Shown here: positions 28,886 to 38,114 of the stretch, piece by piece | How positions within the stretch are numbered: the first letter of the stretch is position 1 | Layout: each line of letters opens with the position of its first letter | Assembly (NCBI GenBank): GCA_003165595.1 | Contig: PLWQ01000012.1 | Span: 457,542-521,541, forward strand | Origin: Fibrobacterota bacterium | GTDB taxonomy: Bacteria; Fibrobacterota; Chitinivibrionia; Chitinivibrionales; FEN-1185 | Direction of reading: 5' to 3' | Length of the DNA stretch: 64,000 nt | Made by a program: the position numbers and the translations under genes | The notes under the pieces: model-generated | Told to the model about the DNA's origin: nothing | Databases searched by the model: none | Seen by the model: only the letters and a program-made list of their open reading frames with translations

Positions 28886-31800
28886 TCATGGCTGCGGCGC
28901 AAGCAATTCTCTTGTCTCAATCGCCCTGTCTTCCACTGCCGTTGCCTGGAGTCGCGTTCGCAGCGAAACAGGAGGGCCGCTGATAATCTCAAACTGCCGC
29001 TTCGACGCGGAAACGATCTTGCCTATCGTCTCACGAACCGCGGCATCCTCGCCCTCAAAAGACAGGGCAAGTCCCCCCTCCTGCGCTATGGTCACCTTGA
29101 CGCATCCGAGCGCCCGCGCAAGGACCTTGATCCGCATCAACAGCAGAAGCGCAATCACGCTCTTCGGCATGGGGCCGAACCGGTCGGCAAGCTCGCGTTC
29201 CACCTCGTCCACATCGGCGGTTGAGCCCGCGCCCGACAATTCCTGGTACACCGAAATCCGCGCCGTGCCGTCCTCCACGTAGTCGGTGGGGATATAGGCG
29301 TCGAGCGGAATGTCGAGCGTGACTTCCTTGTCTTTCACGAGCGGCTGCTTTTCACCGCGCAGTTCCTTCACCGTTTCTTCGAGAAGACGGCAGTACAGTT
29401 CGAAGCCCACCGCGGCGATAAAGCCGTGTTGGTGAACGCCCAGGATGTTTCCGGCGCCGCGGATTTCCAGATCCCGCATGGCGATCTGAAACCCGGACCC
29501 GAGATCGGTGTACTGTTCGAGCACGCGCAAGCGGCGCAGCGAAATCTCGCTCGCTTCCCGGAACGACGGGGCGAGAAAGTACGCGTACGCCTGTTCCGAC
29601 GATCGCCCCACCCTGCCCCGGAGCTGGTACAGCTGCGACAGCCCCATGGTATCCGCGCGGTTCACGAGGATGGTATTGACATTGGGAATATCGAGCCCAT
29701 TTTCGATGATCACGGTGGAAACCAGCACGTCAAACCTCCCCGCGATAAACTCTTTCATGATACGCGCAAGTTCCGATTCGTGCATCTGGCCGTGTGCGCA
29801 CACCACGCGAGCCTTGGGAACCAGGGACTCGATAGTGTCGCGAATGGAGCCGAGCGTCTGGATCCGGTTGTGCACAACGTAGGTCTGGCCGCCTCTGTCA
29901 AGCTCGTTCTCGATAGCGGTCTTGAAGATCTCCTCGTGGTATTCGAGGACGTGCGTCTCGATGGGCAGCCGGTTGCGCGGCGGGGTATTAATGATGGACA
30001 GATCACGCGCGCCGATGAGAGACAGGTGGAGCGTCCGCGGGATGGGCGTGGCGGTCATCGACAGTACGTCCACTTTGTACCTGAAGTGTTTGAGCCGTTC
30101 CTTGTGCCGGACCCCGAACCGCTGTTCTTCGTCTATGATGAGGAGGCCGAGGTTCTTGAAGATGATGTCCTGCGACAGGATGCGGTGCGTGCCCACGAGA
30201 ATATCGACCGTCCCCTCCTTGACGCGCGCGACCACCTCTTTCTGTTCTTTTGCCGACAGGAACCGCGACAGCATGGCGACCCGCACCGGGAAATTCGCCA
30301 TGCGCTCAACCAGCGTGGCGTAGTGCTGCGCCGTAAGGATGGTGGTGGGCGCCAGGAGCGCAACCTGGTAGCCGTCCATCACCGCCTTGAACGCGGCGCG
30401 CATTGCCACTTCGGTCTTGCCGAACCCGACGTCGCCGCACACCAGACGGTCCATAGGCTTCTTGGATTCCATGTCTTTCTTGACTTCCGCGATCGCGCGC
30501 GCCTGGTCGGGCGTCTCGTCGTAGACAAAGGAATCCTCGAATTCCTTTTGCCACATGGTGTCCTTGGAGAACTGTATGCCCTCGTAATACTGGCGTTTGG
30601 CGTACAGCTCGATAAGCTCCTGCGCCATTTCCCGCAGGGATTCCTTGGTGCGCGCCTTGAGCCGCTCCCACGATTCGCTGCCGAGCTTGGAAAGCGCCGG
30701 AACGACCGACTCCTTCCCGATGTACTTCTGGACTTTGTGGAAATCCTCAACCGGCACGCTCAGCTTTGCGCTGTTCTGGTACGCGATGAGCATGCAATCG
30801 CGGCCCGCGCCGCCGGCCACGATATGCTCCACGCCAAGGAACCTGCCGATGCCGTGGTCGACATGGACGACAAAGTCGCCCGGCGACAGCGCATCGTAGG
30901 AAGGCAGCGGCTGGCCCTGACGCATCCGCTTGTGAACGATCTGGCGCGTAGGCGGGCGGTTGAAAATCTGCACATCGGAATAATACAGCCGCTTGTTCGT
31001 CCTGTCCACGAAGCCGCGCTGGAGGAAGCCCGTGCAAACCTTTACATAAGGGCATTGTTCGCCGATGAGCTCGAGGAGCCGCTCGGCGTGTCCCTGATTA
31101 CCGCACACGACAACGGTTTCATCGCCGGACTCATCGTGACTGCGCAGGTCGGCAACCAGCGGTTCCATGGTTTGCGGGAAGGCGGGTTGTTCGGACATGC
31201 CGCAGTTGCAGGTCCACTGCGCTTCCACGCCTTCGGCGGTGCCCACGAACACGCGCGAAAACAGCGTCAGGCCCTCCACCGCATCCTGCGTCGGCACCAG
31301 CAGCTTGTCCGGGGACGAAACGAAAGCCGAAAACGCATCGGGCACGCGTTCGAGGTGGCGCTCGTAGTTCTGCACGCATTCGTCAAGGCGACGCGGCGGC
31401 GGCAGCAGGTCGTCCCAAACAATAATCGCGTCCGAAGGAAGGTAATCGAGTACCGAGGCCGTAGCCGGGGCAAACCAGTGCAGAAACCACTCGATGCCGT
31501 CGTGGTCGGAAAGCGTCTTCCACTGGTGGGACAGTTTGGAAAAACCCGCTTCAAGGTCGCGCTTGCCCGCAGCGAACGCTCCCATGGCCGACAGCGCCCG
31601 TTCCACGGCTTCGGCCGAGAGGCAGTATTCCTTCATCGGAAAAATTTCAACTGTTTCACGCGTCCGCGATGTTTTCTGCGAAAACACATCAAATTCGCGT
31701 ATCGTCTCTATTACGTCCCCGAAAAATTCGACGCGAACCGGGCCGTCGGTCATAAATGGGTAGATGTCCACGATGCCGCCGCGTATACAGAACGTTCCAA

Positions 31801-32314
31801 GGTCCGCCACCATGGATTCGCGCCGGAAGCCGTTTTCGGTGAGCCAGGAAGAAAGCGTTGCAATGGAGATTTCCTGCCCCGCGTTGAGCCTGATTATCCT
31901 GTTGAAGAGATCCTTAGGCAAGGCTACGGTCTGCACAAGCGCGGCATGCGGAGCAATGTACACGGCCTTTTTTCCGTCGAGAAGCGCGGACAGCACCGTG
32001 TACCTGCTCTCCACAACCGGGCCAAAGGGCGACTTCATGTTGTAGGGTACCGCGTCCCGCGAGGGAAACAGGGACACCGCGTCCTCTCCGAGGAGGGAGA
32101 CGCACTCAGCCGCCAGGACCTCGGCCTGTTTACCGGATTCCACGCACACAAAAACGGTCTTGCCGGAGGCCGCAAACAGGCTCGAAATGAGAAATGCGTC
32201 GCTGGAGCCTGCGCATCCTGTAAAGAGCGCAGACTGCGGCCGCCGGCCCAGCCACTCGCTGATTCCGGGGAACGTTCCCCGCGACCATTGTTTGGAAAGA
32301 GGTTCTATTGCCAT
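28886..32314 (-). CDS. mfd: Transcription-repair coupling factor Mfd
   Basis: The 1,142-residue translocase removes RNA polymerase stalled at lesions and recruits UvrA. Visible domains are the UvrB-homology module (about 20-330; 'SRDAVPYNMKSPFGPVVESRY'), the RNA polymerase-interaction domain (about 465-540; 'LSPGDFVVHVDHGIGRFLGVE'), and the RecG-like helicase core with Walker A 'VCGDVGFGKTEVAMRAA', DEEQ in 'LIIDEEQRFGV' and 'SATPIPRTLHLSL'. The TRCF C-terminal regulatory domain ends the protein ('YIPTDYVEDGTARISVYQEL'). The first base is divergent from and slightly overlaps the open frame around the vapC-like remnant. Two isomerase genes follow on the same strand. Confidence 0.96.
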   Translation of the reverse strand: MAIEPLSKQWSRGTFPGISEWLGRRPQSALFTGCAGSSDAFLISSLFAASGKTVFVCVESGKQAEVLAAECVSLLGEDAVSLFPSRDAVPYNMKSPFGPVVESRYTVLSALLDGKKAVYIAPHAALVQTVALPKDLFNRIIRLNAGQEISIATLSSWLTENGFRRESMVADLGTFCIRGGIVDIYPFMTDGPVRVEFFGDVIETIREFDVFSQKTSRTRETVEIFPMKEYCLSAEAVERALSAMGAFAAGKRDLEAGFSKLSHQWKTLSDHDGIEWFLHWFAPATASVLDYLPSDAIIVWDDLLPPPRRLDECVQNYERHLERVPDAFSAFVSSPDKLLVPTQDAVEGLTLFSRVFVGTAEGVEAQWTCNCGMSEQPAFPQTMEPLVADLRSHDESGDETVVVCGNQGHAERLLELIGEQCPYVKVCTGFLQRGFVDRTNKRLYYSDVQIFNRPPTRQIVHKRMRQGQPLPSYDALSPGDFVVHVDHGIGRFLGVEHIVAGGAGRDCMLIAYQNSAKLSVPVEDFHKVQKYIGKESVVPALSKLGSESWERLKARTKESLREMAQELIELYAKRQYYEGIQFSKDTMWQKEFEDSFVYDETPDQARAIAEVKKDMESKKPMDRLVCGDVGFGKTEVAMRAAFKAVMDGYQVALLAPTTILTAQHYATLVERMANFPVRVAMLSRFLSAKEQKEVVARVKEGTVDILVGTHRILSQDIIFKNLGLLIIDEEQRFGVRHKERLKHFRYKVDVLSMTATPIPRTLHLSLIGARDLSIINTPPRNRLPIETHVLEYHEEIFKTAIENELDRGGQTYVVHNRIQTLGSIRDTIESLVPKARVVCAHGQMHESELARIMKEFIAGRFDVLVSTVIIENGLDIPNVNTILVNRADTMGLSQLYQLRGRVGRSSEQAYAYFLAPSFREASEISLRRLRVLEQYTDLGSGFQIAMRDLEIRGAGNILGVHQHGFIAAVGFELYCRLLEETVKELRGEKQPLVKDKEVTLDIPLDAYIPTDYVEDGTARISVYQELSGAGSTADVDEVERELADRFGPMPKSVIALLLLMRIKVLARALGCVKVTIAQEGGLALSFEGEDAAVRETIGKIVSASKRQFEIISGPPVSLRTRLQATAVEDRAIETRELLAPQP

Positions 32315-32370
32315 TGGGATCTTCTGGAATCTTCGCAGTGCAATATGGAAACAAGCGCAAGCGCGCCATC

Positions 32371-32802
32371 ATGAAAATAGTTTGGGAATTCGTTTTGGTT
32401 CTCGGAATAGTGCTTGGGGGTCACTATCCCGCGTATTCGGACATGGCACGTGGAAACGAGGAAGTGCTCGATGCCGTGCAAACAGCCGAGAACATCGGCG
32501 TAAACCCCGTCATTATCGGCGAATTACTCTCGGGTTTCACACAGGGAAGCCACGCACTGCAAAACGTCAAACAATTGGAAATGTTCCTCGACTCGCCGCG
32601 CTGCGTCGTATTGCCCATAGTCAAGGAATCCGCCCAGCGTTATGCCTATATTCACAATACCCTTCGCAAAGCGGGCACGCCGATTCCCGCCAACGATTTG
32701 TGGATTGCAGCTACCGCCATGGAGCACGGGCTTACCGTGGTCACCCTCGATAGGCACTTTGCACGCATACCGCAGATCTTGTGCAGGGTGTGCGGGGGAT
32801 AA
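32371..32802 (+). pseudogene. VapC-like PIN-domain toxin, degenerate N terminus
   Basis: The C-terminal two thirds matches VapC toxins: 'RGNEEVLDAVQTAENIGVNPVIIGELLSGF', 'AGTPIPANDLWIAATAME' and 'VVTLDRHFARIPQIL'. The N terminus, which should read about 'xLDTNxYSD', instead reads 'VLGGHYPAYSDM', so the first catalytic aspartate is gone. The preceding residues 'MKIVWEFVLVLGIVLGG' resemble a hydrophobic leader produced by rearrangement. No antitoxin precedes it and no ribosome-binding site is seen. Probably inactive; a sequenced but altered gene is possible. Confidence 0.7.
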
Positions 32803-32890
32803 GACGAAGCTGCGTGGGTATGTTTAATTACACCTTATTTTTGCCGACGTATATTTTATAGCGTGACTGCTTCTTGCAAGGAGTTTAGCC

Positions 32891-33079
32891 ATGATCAAAG
32901 AAAAAGATCAGGTCATAGAAATGATACGGGCATTGCCGGACGAGTCCACCGTCGACGACATAATGGAAGAGCTCTATTTCCGCATGCAGGTCGATCGGGG
33001 CGTTAAACAACTTGACGAAGGGAAAGGCGTTCCACACCAGGACGTTCGCAACAGGCTGTCCCGATGGCTCGAAAAATAA
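32891..33079 (+). CDS. Antitoxin of a ParE/RelE-type toxin-antitoxin pair
   Basis: A 62-residue protein with AAGGAG seven bases before the ATG. The C-terminal half, 'RMQVDRGVKQLDEGKGVPHQDV', is typical of small antitoxins that precede ParE/RelE toxins. 'STVDDIMEELYFR' is the predicted dimerisation helix. Its last 16 bases overlap the toxin gene. A TATATTTT motif at 32850-32857, 33 bases before the start, probably marks the promoter, which the antitoxin would repress. Confidence 0.82.
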   Translation: MIKEKDQVIEMIRALPDESTVDDIMEELYFRMQVDRGVKQLDEGKGVPHQDVRNRLSRWLEK

Positions 33080-33351
33080 TCTGGTCGCCACATGCAGCCC
33101 AGAGCCTCGAAGGAATCTGCATTTACATTGAGCGTGATTCACGCCGCTATGCGGCGATATTTGCGCGGCGCGTTATTGACGCCATCGAAGTTTCTTCCGA
33201 ATTCCCCGAAGCAGGCAGGATTGTGCCGGAGTACAAAAACCCGGTTTTACGGGAAAAAATCCTGGGCGACTACCGCATTGTATACCGCGTAAAAGAAGAC
33301 GCCATTGAAGTTGTCATAGTCGTTCATGGTTCACGTTTGTTAAAACTGTGA
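33064..33351 (+). CDS. ParE/RelE-family toxin
   Basis: A 95-residue protein with the family pattern: 'IIWSPHAAQSLEGICIYI' N-terminal strand and helix, central 'FPEAGRIVPEYKNPVLREKIL', and the C-terminal strand pair 'GDYRIVYRVKEDAIEVVIVVHGSRLL' with the conserved Arg and Tyr. ParE members poison gyrase and RelE members cleave mRNA; the sequence favours ParE but does not decide. The start lies inside the antitoxin gene. The pair is flanked by two related vapC fragments. Confidence 0.87.
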   Translation: MARKIIWSPHAAQSLEGICIYIERDSRRYAAIFARRVIDAIEVSSEFPEAGRIVPEYKNPVLREKILGDYRIVYRVKEDAIEVVIVVHGSRLLKL

Positions 33352-33417
33352 TCATTATTCGACGAGTTGCCTTCTCGCAGCGGCCTTCCTTATTCCCTAT
33401 TCCCTCACGTATGCGTT

Positions 33418-33515
33418 TGGATTGCAGCAACCACCATGGATGACACACCCGTGGTCATCCTGGATAGGCACTTTGCGCGCATACCGCAGATCTTGTGCTG
33501 GCTTGCGGGGGATAG
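33418..33515 (+). pseudogene. Fragment of the 3' end of a vapC-like gene
   Basis: About 98 bases closely match 32701-32802: both encode WIAAT(A/T)M, then (T/I)LDRHFARIPQILC and a glycine-rich end. No 5' part of a PIN gene precedes it. The rest of 33352-33719 shows no gene. Confidence 0.75.
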
Positions 33516-33719
33516 TTCGAATCGGCCCGGATCATTTCATCAAGGAGATCATCTTTTCCTGATGAGACTCGCCGGCCCTGAACGCGACCAGATATGCGCC
33601 GGCGGCAAGCGAACCTAAACCTGGTGCGGTCATCGATCTCCCTCGCCATGACGCGCCAAAAGCTTTCGGAGCAATGTGCCGGGTGCGTCTTCTTCACCAC
33701 ACCACAAAGATATTTCCCG

Positions 33720-35582
33720 CTAATAGACAACCGCTTTGCGCTGGACAGACATCCCGTTGATGGTCAGCTTCACAACATACACGCCTTTCACCGCGCTGCG
33801 GCTGTCCAGGGCAATTTCGTGACTGCCGCAGGAAAGCGGGCCGGAGAACAGTACCCTGATGCAGATGCCCTTGAGATCATAAAGAGCCAGGAGGGCTGAC
33901 GAAAACTTATTTGAACCCTGAGGCACAAAAATCCTCAGCACCTTGGCACCGCGGGTGTTCCGGTAGCTTTCCAAGAGTTCCCTGCTTTCGGGGCTCTTGT
34001 TGATTTCCGACACTATCCCCGTATTCGCCGCGGTTATGCTTTGATTCGTGCCCGGCACATATTGATCGCCGTCGCCCACGATGGTAAACGTGTATCTAGC
34101 GCCCACGACCGCCGCATCTTCGGGTTTCAAGCCGACGGTCGCGGATTCCTGGCCGGCCGGGATGGTCGCGGTTCCCTTGACTTGCTTCATGAGCGATTCG
34201 TTGTTTTCCGCTGCGTCAATGTTGTACACCACGTCGAGGCCGGCGGCGGTGGAGCCGCCCTTTCTCGTGACAACAAACTCGTTGACGTTTGAAGATGCGG
34301 CCACCTCCACTTCAACAAGCGAAGGCAGCAGCCCTTTCGCGACCTTCATCCGCACGGGATTGAAACGCGTAACAAGGACGTTTATCCCGAAATTCGAAAA
34401 ACTTGCGAAATAGAAATTCCCGTTGTTGTCCCACGAATCGTAGCCGATCCACCACGTTTGTGCCGCTGCCTGGGCATCCAAATCTCCCACCGAGCACAGC
34501 GTGTTGATGACCTTTCCCGAGGCAATATCATATTCGACGATCGTATTGTTGCCGCTGTAAATCTTCTTTGAGTTCGGGGAGACCTCGAATATCCAGTTCG
34601 GGTCGTTGGGAAACGGTCTTCCCAGGGACGTCCACGTCACGGCTACATCGTCGAACTCGAATGTATTACCTTTGTTGTCTTCCGTAAAGCAGAACTTTCT
34701 GTCCCTTGTCCACATTCCCATTTCAAGAGCGTTCAGGTTCAATGTCCAGTCATTCAAATCGCCGAAAGTATTGCTGGATGGTTCGTAATAATGGACGTGA
34801 TTGTACACCGTGGCGTCGGACCCCGGAGACCAGTATTCGCTTCCCGCGGTGAAGTAAAGCCTTCCCCGTGAATCCACGAACATGAACCGGTTGGTATAAA
34901 TCTCACGGTTGATTGAGGCGGGCCTACCCACGGTAAAGGACAGGTTTTTGGCCACATCGTAATAGACTATGTCGACGGTGGGAATCACCGCACCGTAGAC
35001 GCGGTTGTTAAGCGGGTCGGGCGCCAGGGTGACCACCTGAAGATGCGGGGCGCCCACGCCGCCCGGATTGTTCACGCTCATGTCGGAAAACGTGTTCTTG
35101 GCAATATCATAGGCGTACACATGGTAGCCGCGCGTCGACAGGTACGCGTCATCGATGTCGGAGCGGTCAAGAGAATTCACATACACTTTTCCGTTATGGA
35201 ACGTGGGCCTGTCGTGGAATTTCTGGCATGTTTCGCCGCTCTGCCAGTTATTGACCGCCTCGGATGCGGCGGCCGCATCGCCGAGGTAGCGGAGGGTATC
35301 GTCGCTCATGTAAATCCGATACAGGGCCGCATTGGTGGTGTGGTCCATGCCGCCGACGTAGATGTCGCCGTCCGGCGCGTTTCCAATCGAATGCCAGCAT
35401 GCGTGCGGCCTCATGCCGTTGGGCGTGTTGGGCAGCTGCCAGGTCCTGACCCATGGTAATTTCCCAACATAGCCGCCGGTCTGAGGGACCGGCCAGCAAT
35501 AAAAAGCCGTGCCGGCCACGAGGACGAACGACACCATGGACGTGACTGATACCTTATTCCTTGATAAATTAGAAATAATCAT
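33720..35582 (-). CDS. Secreted propeller-like protein with Calx-beta-like domain and T9SS-like tail, paralogue 1
   Basis: A 620-residue exported protein (signal about 1-30). Residues about 30-410 carry repeated strand motifs such as 'GDIYVGGMDHTTNAALYRI', 'GKVYVNSLDRSDI', 'NRVYGAVIPTVDIVYYDVA' and 'GRLYFTAGSEYW', the look of a beta-propeller. A Calx-beta-like module follows ('EFVVTRKGGSTAAGLDVVYNI', 'IPAGQESATVGLKPEDA'). The last 80 residues, ending 'GVYVVKLTINGMSVQRKAVVY', resemble type IX sorting tails. GGGAGG lies six bases before the ATG, 15 bases after the stop of the paralogue upstream. Carbohydrate or substrate binding is likely but unproven. Confidence 0.82.
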   Translation of the reverse strand: MIISNLSRNKVSVTSMVSFVLVAGTAFYCWPVPQTGGYVGKLPWVRTWQLPNTPNGMRPHACWHSIGNAPDGDIYVGGMDHTTNAALYRIYMSDDTLRYLGDAAAASEAVNNWQSGETCQKFHDRPTFHNGKVYVNSLDRSDIDDAYLSTRGYHVYAYDIAKNTFSDMSVNNPGGVGAPHLQVVTLAPDPLNNRVYGAVIPTVDIVYYDVAKNLSFTVGRPASINREIYTNRFMFVDSRGRLYFTAGSEYWSPGSDATVYNHVHYYEPSSNTFGDLNDWTLNLNALEMGMWTRDRKFCFTEDNKGNTFEFDDVAVTWTSLGRPFPNDPNWIFEVSPNSKKIYSGNNTIVEYDIASGKVINTLCSVGDLDAQAAAQTWWIGYDSWDNNGNFYFASFSNFGINVLVTRFNPVRMKVAKGLLPSLVEVEVAASSNVNEFVVTRKGGSTAAGLDVVYNIDAAENNESLMKQVKGTATIPAGQESATVGLKPEDAAVVGARYTFTIVGDGDQYVPGTNQSITAANTGIVSEINKSPESRELLESYRNTRGAKVLRIFVPQGSNKFSSALLALYDLKGICIRVLFSGPLSCGSHEIALDSRSAVKGVYVVKLTINGMSVQRKAVVY

Positions 35583-35597
35583 AGCCGCCCTCCCTCA

Positions 35598-37472
35598 TCA
35601 ATAACACGGTACAATACGGCTGTACACATCTGCCCCTGTCTTACAAACAGCGACATGCATTCCTGTTGAAACGTTTCCGGCAGCCTGCGACCGGGCCACC
35701 GGAAACTCATGGAGTCCTGCATCTAAATTGCCGTCTGCTAGCACGGCGATGCATTTTCCACTCAAGTCGAAAATCGAAAGCCGGGTATGCGCCGGTTTCT
35801 GCATGTACAATTCCACAATGGCCCCGCTGCCAGTAACCTTTACGCGGAACGGGGCATGCGGCGCGGCCTTCACCTCAGCGAGCGGCAAAACCTTCGAGGT
35901 GACCAGATGAAAACTTCGATCGGTGCCCGCAAGGTATTGGTCCCCGTCAGGGGCGACATCAAAAACCGTATTGGCGATCCCGATTGCCGAAGGCGTCTCC
36001 AACTGAGACATGGAAATCATAGCCGAGGCCTGTCCGGCCATGATTGTCGATCTGCCAAAAGTCCTCTTTAGCAACTTCCCGCCTTCGTCGTATCCGGAAA
36101 CATCATAAAGCACCTCGAGCGCGTTTGTGGTCGCGCCGCTCCGGGAGATCGTTATCGTCGAATTGTCCGTTTGCTTTGCCGTAACGAGGACCAGCTCAGG
36201 CAACAAACCCTTCGCAACCTTGATCTGTACAGGATTAGCTCGTGTCAAAACGACGGGTATACCATCGTACATGGTGTGCATTGCAAGATAAAAATTACCG
36301 TCTCGGTCCCAACTGTCGTAGCCGGTGAGGAAGTCAAAGGAGGCAGCCTTGTCGTCCAAATCCTTGACGGCGAAAAACGGCTTCGAAGTTTTGGTCGCCA
36401 GATCGAATTCGGAATAACCGTCTGCATTGTCACAGCGTCCCACAAACAACTTTTTGCCATTAGGGGTAACTTGTATGCTCCATACTTTAATGGTGCCTGC
36501 AAAATCCGGCGTTCCCAGGTAGGTCCAAGACTGAGCAGAGTCATCGAAGCAATACAGGTGGCCCAGGTCGTCGCTGGTGTAAAGCTTTGTGTGTTCTCTG
36601 TTCCATGCGCCGCATTCCGTGCTGTTGGCGCCCTGAAGGGCAAAACCCTGCGCTTTTCCCATCTGGTTTGTAGCGACGTCGTAGTAATAAATGTTGTTGT
36701 AGATGGTTTTATCCTCCCCTGCGTACCATTGGGCGCGTTCGTTGCCGGCCGAAATGTATACCCTGCCCCGTGAATCGCACCACAAGAATCGGTTGACATA
36801 GATATACTGCTGGTTCCAGGCCGAAGGTTTCCCAAGGTTTATGGTCGTATCCTTTGCGATATCGTGCTTGACAACAAAACCAACCGCGTTGCTCATGCCA
36901 TAGAGCAAGTTCCGGATAGGGTCCACGGTAATTGATACAATCTGGAGATGCGGTAATGCCGCGCCGGTAGGTTCCTGGGCGCTGACGTCGATAAATTTAT
37001 TCAGAAAGATGTCGTAGGCGTACCAATGAAATCCCCTCGTGTTCAAGTAATCGCCGCCGATATCGGTACGGTCGGTGCTTGCAACATAAATTCTTCCATC
37101 GTGGTAGGTCGGATGCATATGGAACTTCTGGCATGTCTCTCCATTTTGCCAATTGTTCACATCCGTGGACGCCTGTTTTGCATCGCCTATCCAACGAAGG
37201 GTATCGTCCTTTTGGCTAAGGCGATAGAGAGCCGAATTCGTTGAATGATCCATGCCCGACACATATATGTCGCCATAAGGATCATTGCCAACCGAATGCC
37301 AGTTTTGATCGGGCATCAGCCCGTCAGGGGTATTAGGCAAGAACCATGATTTTACCCATGGGTATTTTCCAACCCAACCACCTGTCTTCGGCGGCTGAGA
37401 AAAAGAAATGGCTGAAAAAGAGATTGCCAGAAGAATTCCGGTTTTCCAGCTCATCCGGTTGAGGAACGTCAT
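35598..37472 (-). CDS. Secreted propeller-like protein with Calx-beta-like domain and T9SS-like tail, paralogue 2
   Basis: A 624-residue paralogue of the next gene, alike from 'TGGWVGKYPWVKSWFLPNTP' to the end. It shares 'GDIYVSGMDHSTNSALYRL', 'NNWQNGETCQKFH' and 'SWDRDGNFYLAMHT' with its neighbour, then a Calx-beta-like region ('ITISRSGATTNALEVLYDVSG') and a C-terminal tail 'LSIFDLSGKCIAVL'. A signal peptide ends near AISFS. GGAGG is six bases before the ATG. The two genes are a tandem duplication and form an operon. The precise ligand or enzymatic role is unknown; conserved His/Cys in 'GETCQKFH' may matter. Confidence 0.82.
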   Translation of the reverse strand: MTFLNRMSWKTGILLAISFSAISFSQPPKTGGWVGKYPWVKSWFLPNTPDGLMPDQNWHSVGNDPYGDIYVSGMDHSTNSALYRLSQKDDTLRWIGDAKQASTDVNNWQNGETCQKFHMHPTYHDGRIYVASTDRTDIGGDYLNTRGFHWYAYDIFLNKFIDVSAQEPTGAALPHLQIVSITVDPIRNLLYGMSNAVGFVVKHDIAKDTTINLGKPSAWNQQYIYVNRFLWCDSRGRVYISAGNERAQWYAGEDKTIYNNIYYYDVATNQMGKAQGFALQGANSTECGAWNREHTKLYTSDDLGHLYCFDDSAQSWTYLGTPDFAGTIKVWSIQVTPNGKKLFVGRCDNADGYSEFDLATKTSKPFFAVKDLDDKAASFDFLTGYDSWDRDGNFYLAMHTMYDGIPVVLTRANPVQIKVAKGLLPELVLVTAKQTDNSTITISRSGATTNALEVLYDVSGYDEGGKLLKRTFGRSTIMAGQASAMISMSQLETPSAIGIANTVFDVAPDGDQYLAGTDRSFHLVTSKVLPLAEVKAAPHAPFRVKVTGSGAIVELYMQKPAHTRLSIFDLSGKCIAVLADGNLDAGLHEFPVARSQAAGNVSTGMHVAVCKTGADVYSRIVPCY

Positions 37473-37616
37473 GAGAAACCTCCATCTCGGAACAAGTAAA
37501 GAACGTGTCAGCCGCTAATTATGCGCTTAAGGGCGGTTATATGCTTTTCTCATGGACTAATATATGAAAACAAATTCAATTCTCTACACAATAATCGATA
37601 ATTAATTGAATGCCCA

Positions 37617-37709
37617 TCATTCTTCAGACTGCTGCTGTTTCAGGTTCATCATCCCATAGACCGAATGAACAGAATATGCCGCCGCTATTGATGCCGCCGT
37701 CGTCATCAT
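37617..37709 (-). CDS. Possible 30-residue peptide
   Basis: An Ala-rich N terminus (MMTTAASIAAAYSVHSVYG) and a Gln/Glu C terminus (MMNLKQQQSEE) follow the 108-residue gene on the same strand after 78 bases. TGGTGG directly abuts the ATG, too close for a good ribosome-binding site. It may be chance. The region 37473-37787 otherwise shows no gene. Confidence 0.25.
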   Translation of the reverse strand: MMTTAASIAAAYSVHSVYGMMNLKQQQSEE

Positions 37710-37787
37710 CCACCAGGAAATAAAAAATGGCTGAGATTGATTCCCAGCCGTGTCGGATCCAACAAATCTTCAATTCAAATTACGCCG

Positions 37788-38114
37788 CTATTTCAACAGG
37801 TTCTCCGCCCCTTTACTTTCAGTATTCGTTGGAGGCTGTTGAGCAGCCTGAGCGGCAGCTTCCTTGGCTTGAAGTTTCTTAGCCTGGAGATCACCACCCT
37901 GAGCTTCCTTTGCGGTTTGGGCCGCAGTCTCTGTAGCTTCCTGAAGGGCCTGTTTCGCAGCGCTGCTGATTTGTACCGTATCCGCAGGTTGAACCTTTGG
38001 CGCTGCTTTGGGGTTTTCAACTGCAGCCTTGACGTTATCCGAAGCGATGTTTGTTGACTTCGTATCGGCCGGCGGTTGAGGGGGCTGCTGAACGGTAGCT
38101 GGTTGGACATTCAT
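37788..38114 (-). CDS. Small Ala/Gln/Lys-rich protein of unknown function
   Basis: A 108-residue, highly charged, probably disordered protein: Pro/Gln at the N terminus, then 'ADTVQISSAAKQALQEATETAA' and a Lys/Ala/Gln-rich helix with coiled-coil character. No membrane segment or cysteine. GGGAG five bases before the ATG supports the start. The 'VQISSAAKQAL' motif recalls small flagellum-associated or secreted low-complexity proteins, but I cannot assign it. It lies between the secreted paralogues and a response regulator. A longer frame overlaps it in another phase; codon use and the ribosome-binding site favour this one. Confidence 0.65.
   Translation of the reverse strand: MNVQPATVQQPPQPPADTKSTNIASDNVKAAVENPKAAPKVQPADTVQISSAAKQALQEATETAAQTAKEAQGGDLQAKKLQAKEAAAQAAQQPPTNTESKGAENLLK

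Noticed and set aside
29426-32374. 982-residue open frame antisense to mfd
   Set aside because: It lies opposite a full-length, motif-complete Mfd. Its sequence is Arg/His/Val-rich with no domain, as expected from the third-position GC bias of the real gene.
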